Of a stretch of 43,959 nucleotides of DNA, positions 21,996 to 30,092 are shown in pieces. Positions within the stretch are counted from its first letter, which is position 1, and every line of letters begins with the position of its first letter. Made by a program: the position numbers and the translations under genes. The notes under the pieces were generated by a model. It did not search any database. It saw only the letters and a program-made list of their open reading frames with translations, and had not been told where the DNA came from. This DNA comes from Candidatus Woesebacteria bacterium GW2011_GWC1_42_9 (GTDB lineage Bacteria; Patescibacteriota; Microgenomatia; UBA8517), in assembly GCA_000995185.1 (NCBI GenBank), contig LCET01000002.1:64220-108178 (forward strand), written 5' to 3'.

Positions 21996-23780
21996 ATGGA
22001 AAACACAACCGGGCACCCAACCTTAAAACGAGGGAACAAACCGCAAATAAACAACCCTGTGGCCGCACTAAACAAGGGGTGGCCGGTTAACGATCTTGTT
22101 GCTCCTGATAATTTGGAGCTTGATTTTAGTCATTCAAAAATTGGAGACGTTTATCTCAGGACCCTTTATGTCTCTGGCTATCCCCGATTTGTTTCTCCGG
22201 GATGGATGGAGCCGATTATCAATTTCGATCATTCCTTGGATTTGTCGTTTTTTATCTACCCAGTTGAGGGAAAATCCATATTAGATGATTTAAGAAGAAA
22301 AATCACCGAGATGGAAGCTGAAATCTCAACCGATCTCCAGCGTGGGAAAATCATTAACCCCTCTACCCAAGCCAAGCTCGAAGATGCCATGGACCTCCAA
22401 GAGCAATTAGTAAAAGGTGCCGAGCGCTTTTTTGAATTTTCCTTCTATATCACCATCCCCGCAAACTCATTGGAAGAACTTAATCATTTATCCAAAAGGG
22501 TTGAGTCGACGCTTGGATCAATTCTCATTACAGCCAAAGCCGCTTCACTGGATATGGAAAACGCTCTAATCTCTACCGCTCCGTTTGGATTGGATAAATT
22601 ATCCGTCACCCGCAACATGGACACGACCAGCCTGGCCACAACTTTCCCCTTTACCACCGCCGAGCTTTCCAGCGACCGCGGAGTCCTTTATGGAATTAAT
22701 CCCCAGAATGATTCATTCATAATCTTTGATCGGTTTGAGCTTGAAAATAGCAATATGACCATCTTTGCCACCTCGGGCGCCGGGAAAAGCTTCTTTGTCA
22801 AGCTTGAAGCCTTGCGTACTTTAATGCTTGGGACAGAAATCATTACCATTGATCCGGAAAAGGAGTACGAAGAACTCTGCAAAGCGGTCGGCGGGGAATT
22901 TATCTCCTTTTCGTTTTCCTCGAAATCAAAAATAAATCCCTTTGATCTTGCCCAAATTAGAGAAGAAGGAGAAAATGTGCTTGGACTTAAAATTCTCACC
23001 TTGCATTCTTTATTTAAAATTATCATGGGAGAAATGACCTCGACCCAAGAGGCGCTTCTTGATCGCGCTTTGGTCAACGCTTACCGCGACAAAGGCATCA
23101 CCCAAGATCCAGCGACCCAAATCAAAGAACCGCCATTAATAGAAGATCTTTATAAGGCGCTTATTGGGATGGAGACTGCGGATGCTTTGGACCTTTCCGC
23201 TCGGATCGAGAAGTTTGTCAAGGGCTCCTATGTAGGCATTTTTGACCAACACACTAATGTCGACATTACTAATCCTTTCACCGTCTTTTCAGTGAGAGAT
23301 GTACAAGATGCCATGCGGCCAATCGCAATGTTTATTATCCTTGACTTTATTTGGACTAAAGTACGACGGGAAGTAAAGCGCAGGATGCTTATCGTTGACG
23401 AGGCGTGGCATATGATGCGATATAAAGATTCAGCGCAATTTCTATGGTCCATTGTTAAACGCGCCAGAAAATACTACCTAGGGATCACCACGATCACCCA
23501 AGACGTTGAAGACTTCTTGGCGCAAGACATCGGTAAAGCTGTCGTCACCAACAGTGCCCTTAGGCTCTTACTGAAGCAGTCACCCGCCGCGATAGACCGG
23601 GTAAGTGAAGTCTTCTATCTTTCCCAGGGTGAGCGTCAACTGCTTCTCGCCGCCGGGATCGGAGAAGGGATTCTTTTTGCCGGACCGCATCATGCCCCGA
23701 TCAGAATTGTCTCTTCAAAAGAAGAATACCAATTCGTTACCACTAAGCCTCAAGATATTGCTGAAAGGAAAAAAACTTAA
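21996..23780 (+). CDS. virB4: VirB4-like ATPase of the T4SS-like machine
   Basis: 594 aa. Residues 35-240 are an alpha/beta region with a coiled coil near 98-140. The ATPase core has a Walker A FATSGAGKSFF (257-267, Ala for the first Gly), ITIDPEKEYEEL after it, Walker B MLIVDEAWHMM (464-474, Asp468 and Glu469), and ITTITQDVEDFL (497-508) as the downstream sensor-like motif. These are the marks of VirB4/TraE ATPases that power pilus assembly and transport. It lacks the DNA-pump features of VirD4 coupling proteins. It follows its probable N-terminal domain gene by one base and precedes the M23-like gene without a gap. Confidence 0.93.
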   Translation: MENTTGHPTLKRGNKPQINNPVAALNKGWPVNDLVAPDNLELDFSHSKIGDVYLRTLYVSGYPRFVSPGWMEPIINFDHSLDLSFFIYPVEGKSILDDLRRKITEMEAEISTDLQRGKIINPSTQAKLEDAMDLQEQLVKGAERFFEFSFYITIPANSLEELNHLSKRVESTLGSILITAKAASLDMENALISTAPFGLDKLSVTRNMDTTSLATTFPFTTAELSSDRGVLYGINPQNDSFIIFDRFELENSNMTIFATSGAGKSFFVKLEALRTLMLGTEIITIDPEKEYEELCKAVGGEFISFSFSSKSKINPFDLAQIREEGENVLGLKILTLHSLFKIIMGEMTSTQEALLDRALVNAYRDKGITQDPATQIKEPPLIEDLYKALIGMETADALDLSARIEKFVKGSYVGIFDQHTNVDITNPFTVFSVRDVQDAMRPIAMFIILDFIWTKVRREVKRRMLIVDEAWHMMRYKDSAQFLWSIVKRARKYYLGITTITQDVEDFLAQDIGKAVVTNSALRLLLKQSPAAIDRVSEVFYLSQGERQLLLAAGIGEGILFAGPHHAPIRIVSSKEEYQFVTTKPQDIAERKKT

Positions 23781-24857
23781 ATGGCGGCACAAGAAGAAAG
23801 ACATGTTTCCCAAGCTGAAAAGGCCCAGCAAATAGGAAGCACGGTAGTACAACAAGCGGCATCAAAAGCCGTTACAACAGTCGGAGCAAAGGCCGCAACT
23901 GGAATGGCCGCAAAAGGCGCCATTGCAGCCATTGGAGGTGCTGCCACAGGAGGAATCGCAACTGCCGTCCAAATCGGAGTTTCTATTGCCAGTAAATTAA
24001 TCCCTCCCAAGGCATTGCAAACAGTCAAAGATGCCACCAAGAGTTTAGTGGCTCTCCCTTTGGCCGCGGGAGCTCTTCTTGCCGGGGGAATAATTGCCTT
24101 CGTGGCCGGGATCGTGGAAGCTGTTGGAACCACTATTGGGATTACTCTTTTAGTGGTCACGATTGCAGTCCCATTTGTTGTCGCTCTGATTCTTTTTATT
24201 ATCAATTCCGGAGCATATTTAGTGCCGCCGTCTGAGACATCTATGCTTAGCCGGCTTTCCATTCCTCCAAGCGGATGTTTTTTTGAAAGCCCTACTTTAA
24301 CCTGCGGATCATATGATTCCCCCGTCGATGCCTGCCATGGAACAAATTCTTATTGGGATTTTACCGGATACGATCACTGCCAATTCTCGCTTCCGGTCAC
24401 TGATATACGAACAGTGAGTATCCAAGGGCAAACCGTAAAATATTGCAAATACAGCGCACGCAACGACGGGGGCTATTGTTACCGGCCAGAAAGCCAGTGT
24501 CTATGGTATGGATTCGCGGCTGACTTTAGCTATGCAAACATTGGAAGCTTCCGAAATAGCCAGAACTTACCTGTTTATCTCCCAACGCTTGAGGGAGAAG
24601 TGGTTACATGGGCAGAAGCGGGGTTTGTCGGCTCAAACAGCGCCGGATACTATGGAATCCTGAGATCAACTATCAACGGAAGAGTTTACGAAATGTATCT
24701 ACATCACTTGAACGCCTCGCCAGTTGGCGGCCGAAGCGGTACCCAAACAAGTTCCTTGTTTGACGGATTGAGTAGTAATAACCGCCATGTCCATACTGAG
24801 CTCAGGATCGATGGAGATTTTGTCCGTCCAGAAGAATATTTCTGCACTGGGGAGTAA
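23781..24857 (+). CDS. Membrane-anchored M23-like (LytM) peptidase-domain protein
   Basis: 358 aa. N-terminus 1-90 is Ala/Gly/Lys-rich and probably cytoplasmic. Hydrophobic helices run about 90-141. The extracytoplasmic part has a Cys-rich stretch (160-245), then an LytM-like fold with YEMYLHHLN (303-311) and RHVHTEL (335-341), matching the HxH strand of M23 endopeptidases. The first zinc motif HxxxD is not visible, so it may be a non-catalytic wall-binding or regulator form. M23 domains accompany many Gram-positive T4SS. It starts at the base after the VirB4 stop. Confidence 0.7.
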   Translation: MAAQEERHVSQAEKAQQIGSTVVQQAASKAVTTVGAKAATGMAAKGAIAAIGGAATGGIATAVQIGVSIASKLIPPKALQTVKDATKSLVALPLAAGALLAGGIIAFVAGIVEAVGTTIGITLLVVTIAVPFVVALILFIINSGAYLVPPSETSMLSRLSIPPSGCFFESPTLTCGSYDSPVDACHGTNSYWDFTGYDHCQFSLPVTDIRTVSIQGQTVKYCKYSARNDGGYCYRPESQCLWYGFAADFSYANIGSFRNSQNLPVYLPTLEGEVVTWAEAGFVGSNSAGYYGILRSTINGRVYEMYLHHLNASPVGGRSGTQTSSLFDGLSSNNRHVHTELRIDGDFVRPEEYFCTGE

Positions 24858-24863
24858 ATTTGG

Positions 24864-24869
24864 TAATAT
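24864..24869 (+). promoter_or_regulatory. Extended -10 of the Ig-like protein gene
   Basis: TGGTAATAT (TGn plus TAATAT at 24864-24869) lies seven bases before the ATG at 24877; leaderless spacing. Confidence 0.5.
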
Positions 24870-24876
24870 TTAGAAA

Positions 24877-25362
24877 ATGTTAACAAAAATAAAGTCGCTA
24901 ACAGTAAAATACAAATATCCCTTGCTTTTAATATTGACTATCTTACTGACCGCAGGATATCTCGTATCGAGATCAAAAAAGGAAGAAAAAATTGTCACTA
25001 CCCAGCCCGGGAGGGAATTTAAACTATTGGAGGTTTATCCTGCTCCCCCAGAATTTATCTCTATCTGGTCGGTAGAACCAATTAATTTCACTTTCAATGA
25101 ACCAATAAATTTTGAAAGTCTTACCTACAAAGCGAGCCCTGGAAATTCCTCTGACTATCAACTGAAAAAAGATTCCAATTTTAGTTTCTCGATCGTCCCG
25201 ACAAATGGCTGGAGAGAAAATACTGAATATACCATAATTATTTCCAAATCGCTTACTTCAATAAACAAAAATCAGCTCAACGAAGATATTAAGACAACTT
25301 TTAAAAGGGTACTGCCCCAGCCTGGAGACCCCGAATATCCGGACGTAATCCCTGAGGAATAA
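24877..25362 (+). CDS. Membrane-anchored Ig-like (Big_5/SbsA-type) protein
   Basis: 161 aa. One membrane helix at about 14-31 anchors an outside domain. Residues 50-150 follow the bacterial Ig-like/SbsA pattern (INFTFNEPINFESL, FSFSIVPTNGWRENTEYTIIIS), used for adhesion or spacing on surface proteins. It lies at the end of the T4SS-like locus, with its own -10, and meets dnaN tail to tail with one base between. Its link to the machine is by position only. Confidence 0.7.
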   Translation: MLTKIKSLTVKYKYPLLLILTILLTAGYLVSRSKKEEKIVTTQPGREFKLLEVYPAPPEFISIWSVEPINFTFNEPINFESLTYKASPGNSSDYQLKKDSNFSFSIVPTNGWRENTEYTIIISKSLTSINKNQLNEDIKTTFKRVLPQPGDPEYPDVIPEE

Positions 25363-25363
25363 A

Positions 25364-26467
25364 TCAGCTCCTCACGGGCATAATAAGGTGCAGAAAGTTT
25401 TTGCTCTTTGGATCCAAAAACACACCAGGAGAAGTGGTATCGTTAAATTTAATTTCCACTTCACTTCCGCTCGCGACATTCAAAAACTCCTCTATAAACC
25501 GATAATTAAACGATATTTCAAGTCCCTCGTCCCCATCTATTTTCCCCTCAGTAAAAGCTTCTTGACTTCCAGTTTTGGCGCTCTCTGAACTTATTCTCAC
25601 TCCTCCATTCTCGACTTTTAATCTGATAATGTTCCCTGAATCCCTGGCAAAAACAGAAGACGTCTTGACTGCCCTTAGTAGTTCCTCCCGTTCTAAATTC
25701 ACTGTTACCCGGAAGCTGGATGGGATTATTTTTGTAAAATCCGGAAATTCTCCCTCGATCACACGGCTTGTCAAAACAGTGTCCCCTGCTCCCAAAATTA
25801 CTTGGCTATTTTCTTTGTCAAACAAAAAGTCAATCTGGCCGTTTTCTTTTTCAAAAGCTCGCCCAGACTCAACTAATGCGTTTTTGGGGATTATTAGCCG
25901 CTCCGTCAAGGAATTTTTAACTAAATCCATTTCTACTTGAGACAAACGAAATCCATCACTTGAAGCCAGCACTAGTTTATTTTTCTCAAGCATAAAAAGT
26001 ATCCCAGTCAGAACCGGCCTGGTATCATCACTGCTGACTGCAAACAAGGTACGCTCAAGAGCGCCTTTAAATATCGACTGCTCAATTTTCATCGATTTTG
26101 GCGGCAACTTCACTGGTACAAAGGGAAAATCGCTCGTATTCACTCCCAAGACCTTTCCTTTAAAATTATCACCCTCAATTTCAAGCTGTTCTTTGTTTGC
26201 CGTCAAAGAGATTGTCCCCGGCCCAAGTCCCCCTACAAGCTCACTGATTGCTTTCGCGGGAACTGCCAATTCCCCTGGTCTTAATACCTTTGCGCCAATT
26301 GCGACTGCAATTGAGTTCTCAAGGTTTGTAGCCATTACTAGAAGCCTATTTTTTGTCGCTTCAAGTTTAATGTTTCCCAAAATTGGAAGCTGTGCCCGCG
26401 AGGAGACAAATCTTGATACCAGGCTTAGTGATTTTGCAAATTCGTTTTGAAGTATTGTTAATTTCAT
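25364..26467 (-). CDS. dnaN: DNA polymerase III beta subunit (sliding clamp)
   Basis: 367 aa, family length. Three clamp domains of about 120 residues; conserved signs are RAQLPILGNIKLEA near the start, SSDDTRPVLTGILF (domain 2), ASDGFRLS and the C-terminal LHLIMPVRS. The ring holds the replicative polymerase on DNA. It lies downstream of dnaA with the origin between them, the classic dnaA-oriC-dnaN order. No Shine-Dalgarno precedes the ATG. Confidence 0.97.
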   Translation of the reverse strand: MKLTILQNEFAKSLSLVSRFVSSRAQLPILGNIKLEATKNRLLVMATNLENSIAVAIGAKVLRPGELAVPAKAISELVGGLGPGTISLTANKEQLEIEGDNFKGKVLGVNTSDFPFVPVKLPPKSMKIEQSIFKGALERTLFAVSSDDTRPVLTGILFMLEKNKLVLASSDGFRLSQVEMDLVKNSLTERLIIPKNALVESGRAFEKENGQIDFLFDKENSQVILGAGDTVLTSRVIEGEFPDFTKIIPSSFRVTVNLEREELLRAVKTSSVFARDSGNIIRLKVENGGVRISSESAKTGSQEAFTEGKIDGDEGLEISFNYRFIEEFLNVASGSEVEIKFNDTTSPGVFLDPKSKNFLHLIMPVRS

Positions 26468-26661
26468 TGGTATGGTTAGTTTATATATAAATACTAGTAT
26501 TAGTAGTAGTAGGTCTTGTTGATATTGTTGATTTGCAAGTGTACAGCGAGCGTGAAAAGCGTGTTAACACTAGGCTTGGCTAAATGTTGAAAGATTTGTT
26601 GATAAATAAGCACTATTATGTTGATAAGTTGACAATCACGATTTTTTCTAAACAGTTGTCC
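26468..26661. other. Replication origin (oriC) between dnaA and dnaN
   Basis: Read in the dnaA-to-dnaN direction (minus strand): DnaA boxes TTATCAACA at 26627-26619 and 26605-26597 (one mismatch to TTATCCACA), a palindrome GTGTTAACAC (26561-26570), then a box ATATCAACA (26525-26517), a short GACC, a run of trinucleotides TAC-TAC-TAC-TAA-TAC-TAG (26512-26495), and AT-rich DNA (26494-26481). Box, GC spacer, DnaA-trio and AT-rich unwinding element in this order match the basal unwinding system known from Bacillus subtilis. Confidence 0.85.
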
Positions 26662-28038
26662 TCATATTACACTCTTTATCCTCAAGATATCCTCACGAAT
26701 TTGAACATTTTCCGAGGCCAATTTCGTTATTTTATCAACACCATGGATAACCGTTGAGTGGTCGCGCCCACCGACCAGCCTCCCAACCTCCTCTAGAGAT
26801 AAGTTTAACTCAGTTCTAATTAAATACATTAACACTTGCCGAGATCTAGCGATAAATTTGGACCTGCCTTTCCCTAAAATTGCCCTTCTTCCAATAGAAT
26901 AGTGTTTACAAACAGCCTCAATCATTATCTCGGGATTGGTGTTTTTGGAGCGATCAATCTCGTGCTCCCCTTTTCCAAGGGTGCTCGTGATAAGGTCTTC
27001 AGTAATTGGCAGATTTTTAATTTTTGATTCAGACCCGAGCCTAGTCAGAAACCCTTCAATTTGTCTGGCCCCGAGGATGTTTCCGGCGATTAGGTGAACT
27101 AGTTTTTCTTCTTCTATTAATAACCCCTTTTCTTGGGATTTGATCTGGACAATAGCACACCTAAGCTCAAAATCTGGTGGTCCGATATCAACGATTAAGC
27201 CGGCTTCAAACCTACTGCGCAAGCGCTCTTCAAGCTTAGCGATTTCTGTGGGCGGCTTATCACTTGTTAGGATTATTTGCCCGCCTGATCGGGTAACGGC
27301 ATTAAAAGTGTGAAAAAACTCATCTTGTACAGCATCCTTGCCGGCAATAAATTGGATATCGTCGATAAAAAGTGCCGCAACATTTCTATATTTGTTCCTG
27401 AAACTTTGGGTGTTTTTGTTTCTGATCGCGTTCACGATGTCATTTGTGAATTCTTCTCCACTGCACACGGCAATTTTAGTCTCAAGTTTAAGTTTCAAAA
27501 GAGTGTGCCCTACCGCGTGCATCAAGTGAGTTTTCCCCACCCCCACCCCTCCCCACAAAAAGAGTGGGTTATAAGCTGTGCCTGGTTCGCGTGAGACCGC
27601 CTCTGCCGCGGCCCAAGCCATCTGATTACTTGGTGAGACAGCGAAATTGTGAAAAGTGAAACCAGGCCGGATCCCTATCTCAGTCAATCGCTTATTTAAT
27701 TCTTCCTCGGTGTTTTTATCTTGGAATAAGGGAGCCGGCCCTCCTCCCTCGTCAATTTTATTGGCCGGGTCGCTTTTTACTACAAAAGTTAGGTCGCTGG
27801 GGGAGCCGAGACTACTAATTAAAGAATCTTGAATAAGGCCAAAATATCTGCGTTCAATTGTGGTTTTAACAAATGCTGAAGAACAGCCAACCTCGGCAAG
27901 ATATCGGGATTTGTCTATTTTTTTTAGGCTTGAGAGATGAGTTTGACTTATCCAAGTAGCGAAAATAGCAGGGGAGACGGAGACCTTCACGCTTTCCAAA
28001 GTCTCGTGCCAGATTTGCTGTTTGTCAGGTTTTCTCAT
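26662..28038 (-). CDS. dnaA: Chromosomal replication initiator DnaA
   Basis: 458 aa from the ATG at 28038. Domain I is at 1-75 (IWHETLESVKVSVSP), a linker 76-115, then the AAA+ core: Walker A GGVGVGKTH, Walker B LFIDDIQFI, sensor ILTSDKPP, and box VII-like LRSRFEAGL. Domain IV carries the DNA-binding signature GGRDHSTVIHGVDKI. It opens the origin by binding DnaA boxes and the trio strand. An ATG at 28083 is in frame, but the -35 element and a DnaA box would then lie in the coding part, so 28038 is preferred. Lies upstream of oriC and dnaN. Confidence 0.96.
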   Translation of the reverse strand: MRKPDKQQIWHETLESVKVSVSPAIFATWISQTHLSSLKKIDKSRYLAEVGCSSAFVKTTIERRYFGLIQDSLISSLGSPSDLTFVVKSDPANKIDEGGGPAPLFQDKNTEEELNKRLTEIGIRPGFTFHNFAVSPSNQMAWAAAEAVSREPGTAYNPLFLWGGVGVGKTHLMHAVGHTLLKLKLETKIAVCSGEEFTNDIVNAIRNKNTQSFRNKYRNVAALFIDDIQFIAGKDAVQDEFFHTFNAVTRSGGQIILTSDKPPTEIAKLEERLRSRFEAGLIVDIGPPDFELRCAIVQIKSQEKGLLIEEEKLVHLIAGNILGARQIEGFLTRLGSESKIKNLPITEDLITSTLGKGEHEIDRSKNTNPEIMIEAVCKHYSIGRRAILGKGRSKFIARSRQVLMYLIRTELNLSLEEVGRLVGGRDHSTVIHGVDKITKLASENVQIREDILRIKSVI

Positions 28039-28047
28039 TTCAAGGAC

Positions 28048-28076
28048 ACTTAAATAGTTATCCACAAATCTGTCAA
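28048..28076 (-). promoter_or_regulatory. dnaA promoter with an embedded DnaA box
   Basis: Minus strand -35 TTGACA at 28076-28071; a weak -10 (TTTAAG or TTAAGT near 28054-28048) lies 16-17 bases on. Between them is a perfect DnaA box TTATCCACA (plus strand 28058-28066). DnaA bound there would block RNA polymerase, the usual self-repression of dnaA. Confidence 0.7.
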
Positions 28077-28098
28077 GCCCCAAAAAGTAATAAATTTA

Positions 28099-28107
28099 TG
28101 CTACACT
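28099..28107 (+). promoter_or_regulatory. Extended -10 of the rpmH operon
   Basis: TGCTACACT: the TGn extension plus TACACT at 28102-28107, nine bases before the rpmH ATG. Start of the rpmH-rnpA-yidD-yidC-khpB transcript, divergent from dnaA. Confidence 0.55.
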
Positions 28108-28116
28108 ACTTCTGTT

Positions 28117-28254
28117 ATGCCAAAAAGAACGTATAACCCAAGCAAAGTTAAGCGTAGAAGAAAACATGGTTTCCGCTCGCGCAATAGCACATCTGGCGGA
28201 AAGAGGGTGCTAAAGGCAAGAAGAGCTAAAGGCAGAAAGAAATTAACTGTTTAG
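28117..28254 (+). CDS. rpmH: 50S ribosomal protein bL34
   Basis: 45 aa. Begins [19 protein letters not shown] and continues with the [24 protein letters not shown] pattern of bL34; nearly half the residues are Lys or Arg. Divergent from dnaA and followed directly by rnpA (stop TAG then ATG), the conserved bacterial order. Too short for most gene thresholds but unmistakable. Confidence 0.97.
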   Translation: MPKRTYNPSKVKRRRKHGFRSRNSTSGGKRVLKARRAKGRKKLTV

Positions 28255-28599
28255 ATGTTGGCTTCAAAATATCGATTGAAAGATTCGTCTGATTTCGACG
28301 AGGTTCATAAAAAGGGAAAACTTTATAGTGGAGAACTTGCTTCTTTGGTTGTGTATAAAAGGGGAGACACTGACCCTTCAAGGTTTGGCTTTGTGGTCTC
28401 GTCCAAAATATCTTCTTTAGCTACAATTAGAAACAATAAAAAAAGAATCCTTTCAGAAACGGTCCGACAATTGGTTACAAAAATTCCGACAGGGTATGAT
28501 TGCGTCTTTTTAGGCAAAAGGAAAATTGCAACTAGTTATGCAAACGCGATAATGAAGGAAACTAGGGACCTTTTAGTCAAATCAAAACTTCTCAAATGA
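28255..28599 (+). CDS. rnpA: Ribonuclease P protein component
   Basis: 114 aa, family length. It has the N-terminal LKDSSDFDEVHKKGK and RFGFVVSSKIS parts and the RNA-binding motif ATIRNNKKRILSE (the RNR motif reads RNNKKR, somewhat weakened). Together with the RNase P RNA it trims tRNA 5' ends. It starts at the base after the rpmH stop and overlaps yidD by four bases. Confidence 0.94.
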   Translation: MLASKYRLKDSSDFDEVHKKGKLYSGELASLVVYKRGDTDPSRFGFVVSSKISSLATIRNNKKRILSETVRQLVTKIPTGYDCVFLGKRKIATSYANAIMKETRDLLVKSKLLK

Positions 28600-28796
28600 T
28601 TGATTTTTATCAGAAATTTATTTCAAGCGTGTTGAGTATTCTTTTTGGAAAGGGCTGTAGACATCTTCCTACATGCTCTGAATATGCTAAAGAAGCAGTC
28701 GCAAAATACGGCGTTGTTAAGGGTGCCTATTTAACAGCTAAAAGAGTTATAAAATGCAACCCCTTAGTCCGCTCAAGCTACGATCCAGTAAGATGA
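28596..28796 (+). CDS. yidD: Membrane protein insertion factor YidD
   Basis: 66 aa. Carries the family signature: GCRHLPTCSEYAKEAVAKYG and RVIKCNPL, with three Cys (one each in CR, TCSEY and KCNP). YidD aids YidC-dependent insertion, bound at the inner face of the membrane. It sits in the usual place between rnpA and yidC, with overlaps of four bases on each side. Confidence 0.95.
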   Translation: MIDFYQKFISSVLSILFGKGCRHLPTCSEYAKEAVAKYGVVKGAYLTAKRVIKCNPLVRSSYDPVR

Positions 28797-29632
28797 ACAT
28801 CTTTACCGTAATTCTCATACAGCCACTAGCTAATGGACTTATTCTTTTTTATCTCTTGCTGGGGAAAAACATGGGCTTAGCAATAATCGGATTCTCGCTT
28901 TTTTTAAGGATTGCCCTTACCCCGTTAACGAAGCCTTATATGGAGTCGATGAAGAAAATGAAGGAACATTCCAAGGAAATTGAGAAGCTTAAGAAAAGGC
29001 ACCAAGGAGATAGGCAGAAACTAATGAAGGCGCAGGCCGATTTCTATAAGGAAAAGGGGATTAATCCCGGAGCGGGTTGCCTCCCAATGATCTTACAATT
29101 TGCAATTTTAATTGCCCTGTTTCGAGTTTTTGTTAATGTTTTGGTCCCCAATGGGGACATTGTCGAAAGATTTAACGCGCTTTTGTATGAACCTCTGAAA
29201 CTTAGTGAAGCGATGGAAGTTAACACAAAGTTTTTGTATCTTGATGTTCGTAATCCCGATACGATCAAAATCCCAAGTATCCCCTTTGGATTACCTGGGC
29301 CATTACTACTCCTTGCGGCTTTGGTGCAATTTTTGTCCGCCAAGATTACAATGCCTTATATCAAGGAAGAAAGGAAATTTGCAAAGAAGACTCCGCAAAA
29401 GTCAGATGATTTCCAGACATCCTTTCAAGCTTCAATGATTTATACCATGCCCTTAATGACGATTTTATTTGGAATGGGATTTCCATCAGGACTGGCTCTT
29501 TATTGGCTTTTGTTTTCTGCCTTCCAGGCATGGCAGCAATATCGCGCGTCAGGGTGGGGAGGGGCTACCCCTTGGCTTCAAACGCTCGGCCTGGTAAAAT
29601 TACCCGACTCTAATGGCAAAACAAAAAAGTGA
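28793..29632 (+). CDS. yidC: Membrane protein insertase YidC/Oxa1
   Basis: 279 aa from the ATG at 28793 (an ATGA overlap with yidD); an upstream in-frame ATG lies inside yidD. It is the short form without the large periplasmic P1 domain of Gram-negative YidC, fitting a cell with no classical outer membrane. Helices: about 5-25, a conserved cytoplasmic helical hairpin at 45-90 (KEIEKLKKRHQGDRQKLMKAQ), then GCLPMILQFAILIALFRV at 100-118, 173-190, 218-238 and 242-255. It inserts small membrane proteins, such as the many pilin-like ones here. Confidence 0.95.
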   Translation: MNIFTVILIQPLANGLILFYLLLGKNMGLAIIGFSLFLRIALTPLTKPYMESMKKMKEHSKEIEKLKKRHQGDRQKLMKAQADFYKEKGINPGAGCLPMILQFAILIALFRVFVNVLVPNGDIVERFNALLYEPLKLSEAMEVNTKFLYLDVRNPDTIKIPSIPFGLPGPLLLLAALVQFLSAKITMPYIKEERKFAKKTPQKSDDFQTSFQASMIYTMPLMTILFGMGFPSGLALYWLLFSAFQAWQQYRASGWGGATPWLQTLGLVKLPDSNGKTKK

Positions 29633-30092
29633 TCCCACCAAAAAAATTGTAGAGGCTCTCTCTTCAGAGCTTTTTTCTCTTTTGTCGATAGATACCGAGA
29701 TTAATGTTTCTGTCGACGAAACATTGGAAGAAAAAGTTTATAACGTAAATGTTTCCGGGAAAGAACAGGCAGGTCTTCTAATTGGAGCGCACGGGGCGAC
29801 CTTGAGTGCAATTCAATCCTTTTTGTCTTTAGCAGTTAGACAAAAAACAGAGGAATGGGTGAGGATAGTTGTTGATGTCGATGGCTGGAGAGAGAAGCAC
29901 GAGGATTATCTTAAAGAGTTAGCAATCCAAGCGGGTGAGCGGGCAAGGTCGACAGGGGAGCCGCAGAATTTATACAATCTCACCCCAGCCCAAAGAAGAG
30001 TGATCCATGTAGCCCTTTCGAAGGAAAAGGGCATTGTGACCGAGTCGAAAGGAGAAGGAGAGGGAAGGTATTTGGTCGTAAGCCCTAAGTGA
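29613..30092 (+). CDS. khpB: RNA-binding KH-R3H protein KhpB (Jag/EloR)
   Basis: 159 aa. A KH domain (about 25-90) with the loop GLLIGAHGATL (GxxG reads GAHG) and an R3H domain (95-155) with NLTPAQRRVIHVAL and GEGRYLVVSP. The usual N-terminal Jag_N domain is absent, so it is a short form. It binds RNA and, in Gram-positives, controls cell elongation. It overlaps yidC by 20 bases, and its TGA overlaps the next GTG. Confidence 0.92.
   Translation: MAKQKSDPTKKIVEALSSELFSLLSIDTEINVSVDETLEEKVYNVNVSGKEQAGLLIGAHGATLSAIQSFLSLAVRQKTEEWVRIVVDVDGWREKHEDYLKELAIQAGERARSTGEPQNLYNLTPAQRRVIHVALSKEKGIVTESKGEGEGRYLVVSPK

Noticed and set aside
9051-25362. Conjugative element (ICE)
   Set aside because: No relaxase, coupling protein, integrase or att repeats are visible; the locus abuts the chromosomal origin.
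26662-28083. DnaA start at 28083
   Set aside because: The -35 and a perfect DnaA box would lie in the coding sequence, and the extra 15 residues are not typical of domain I.
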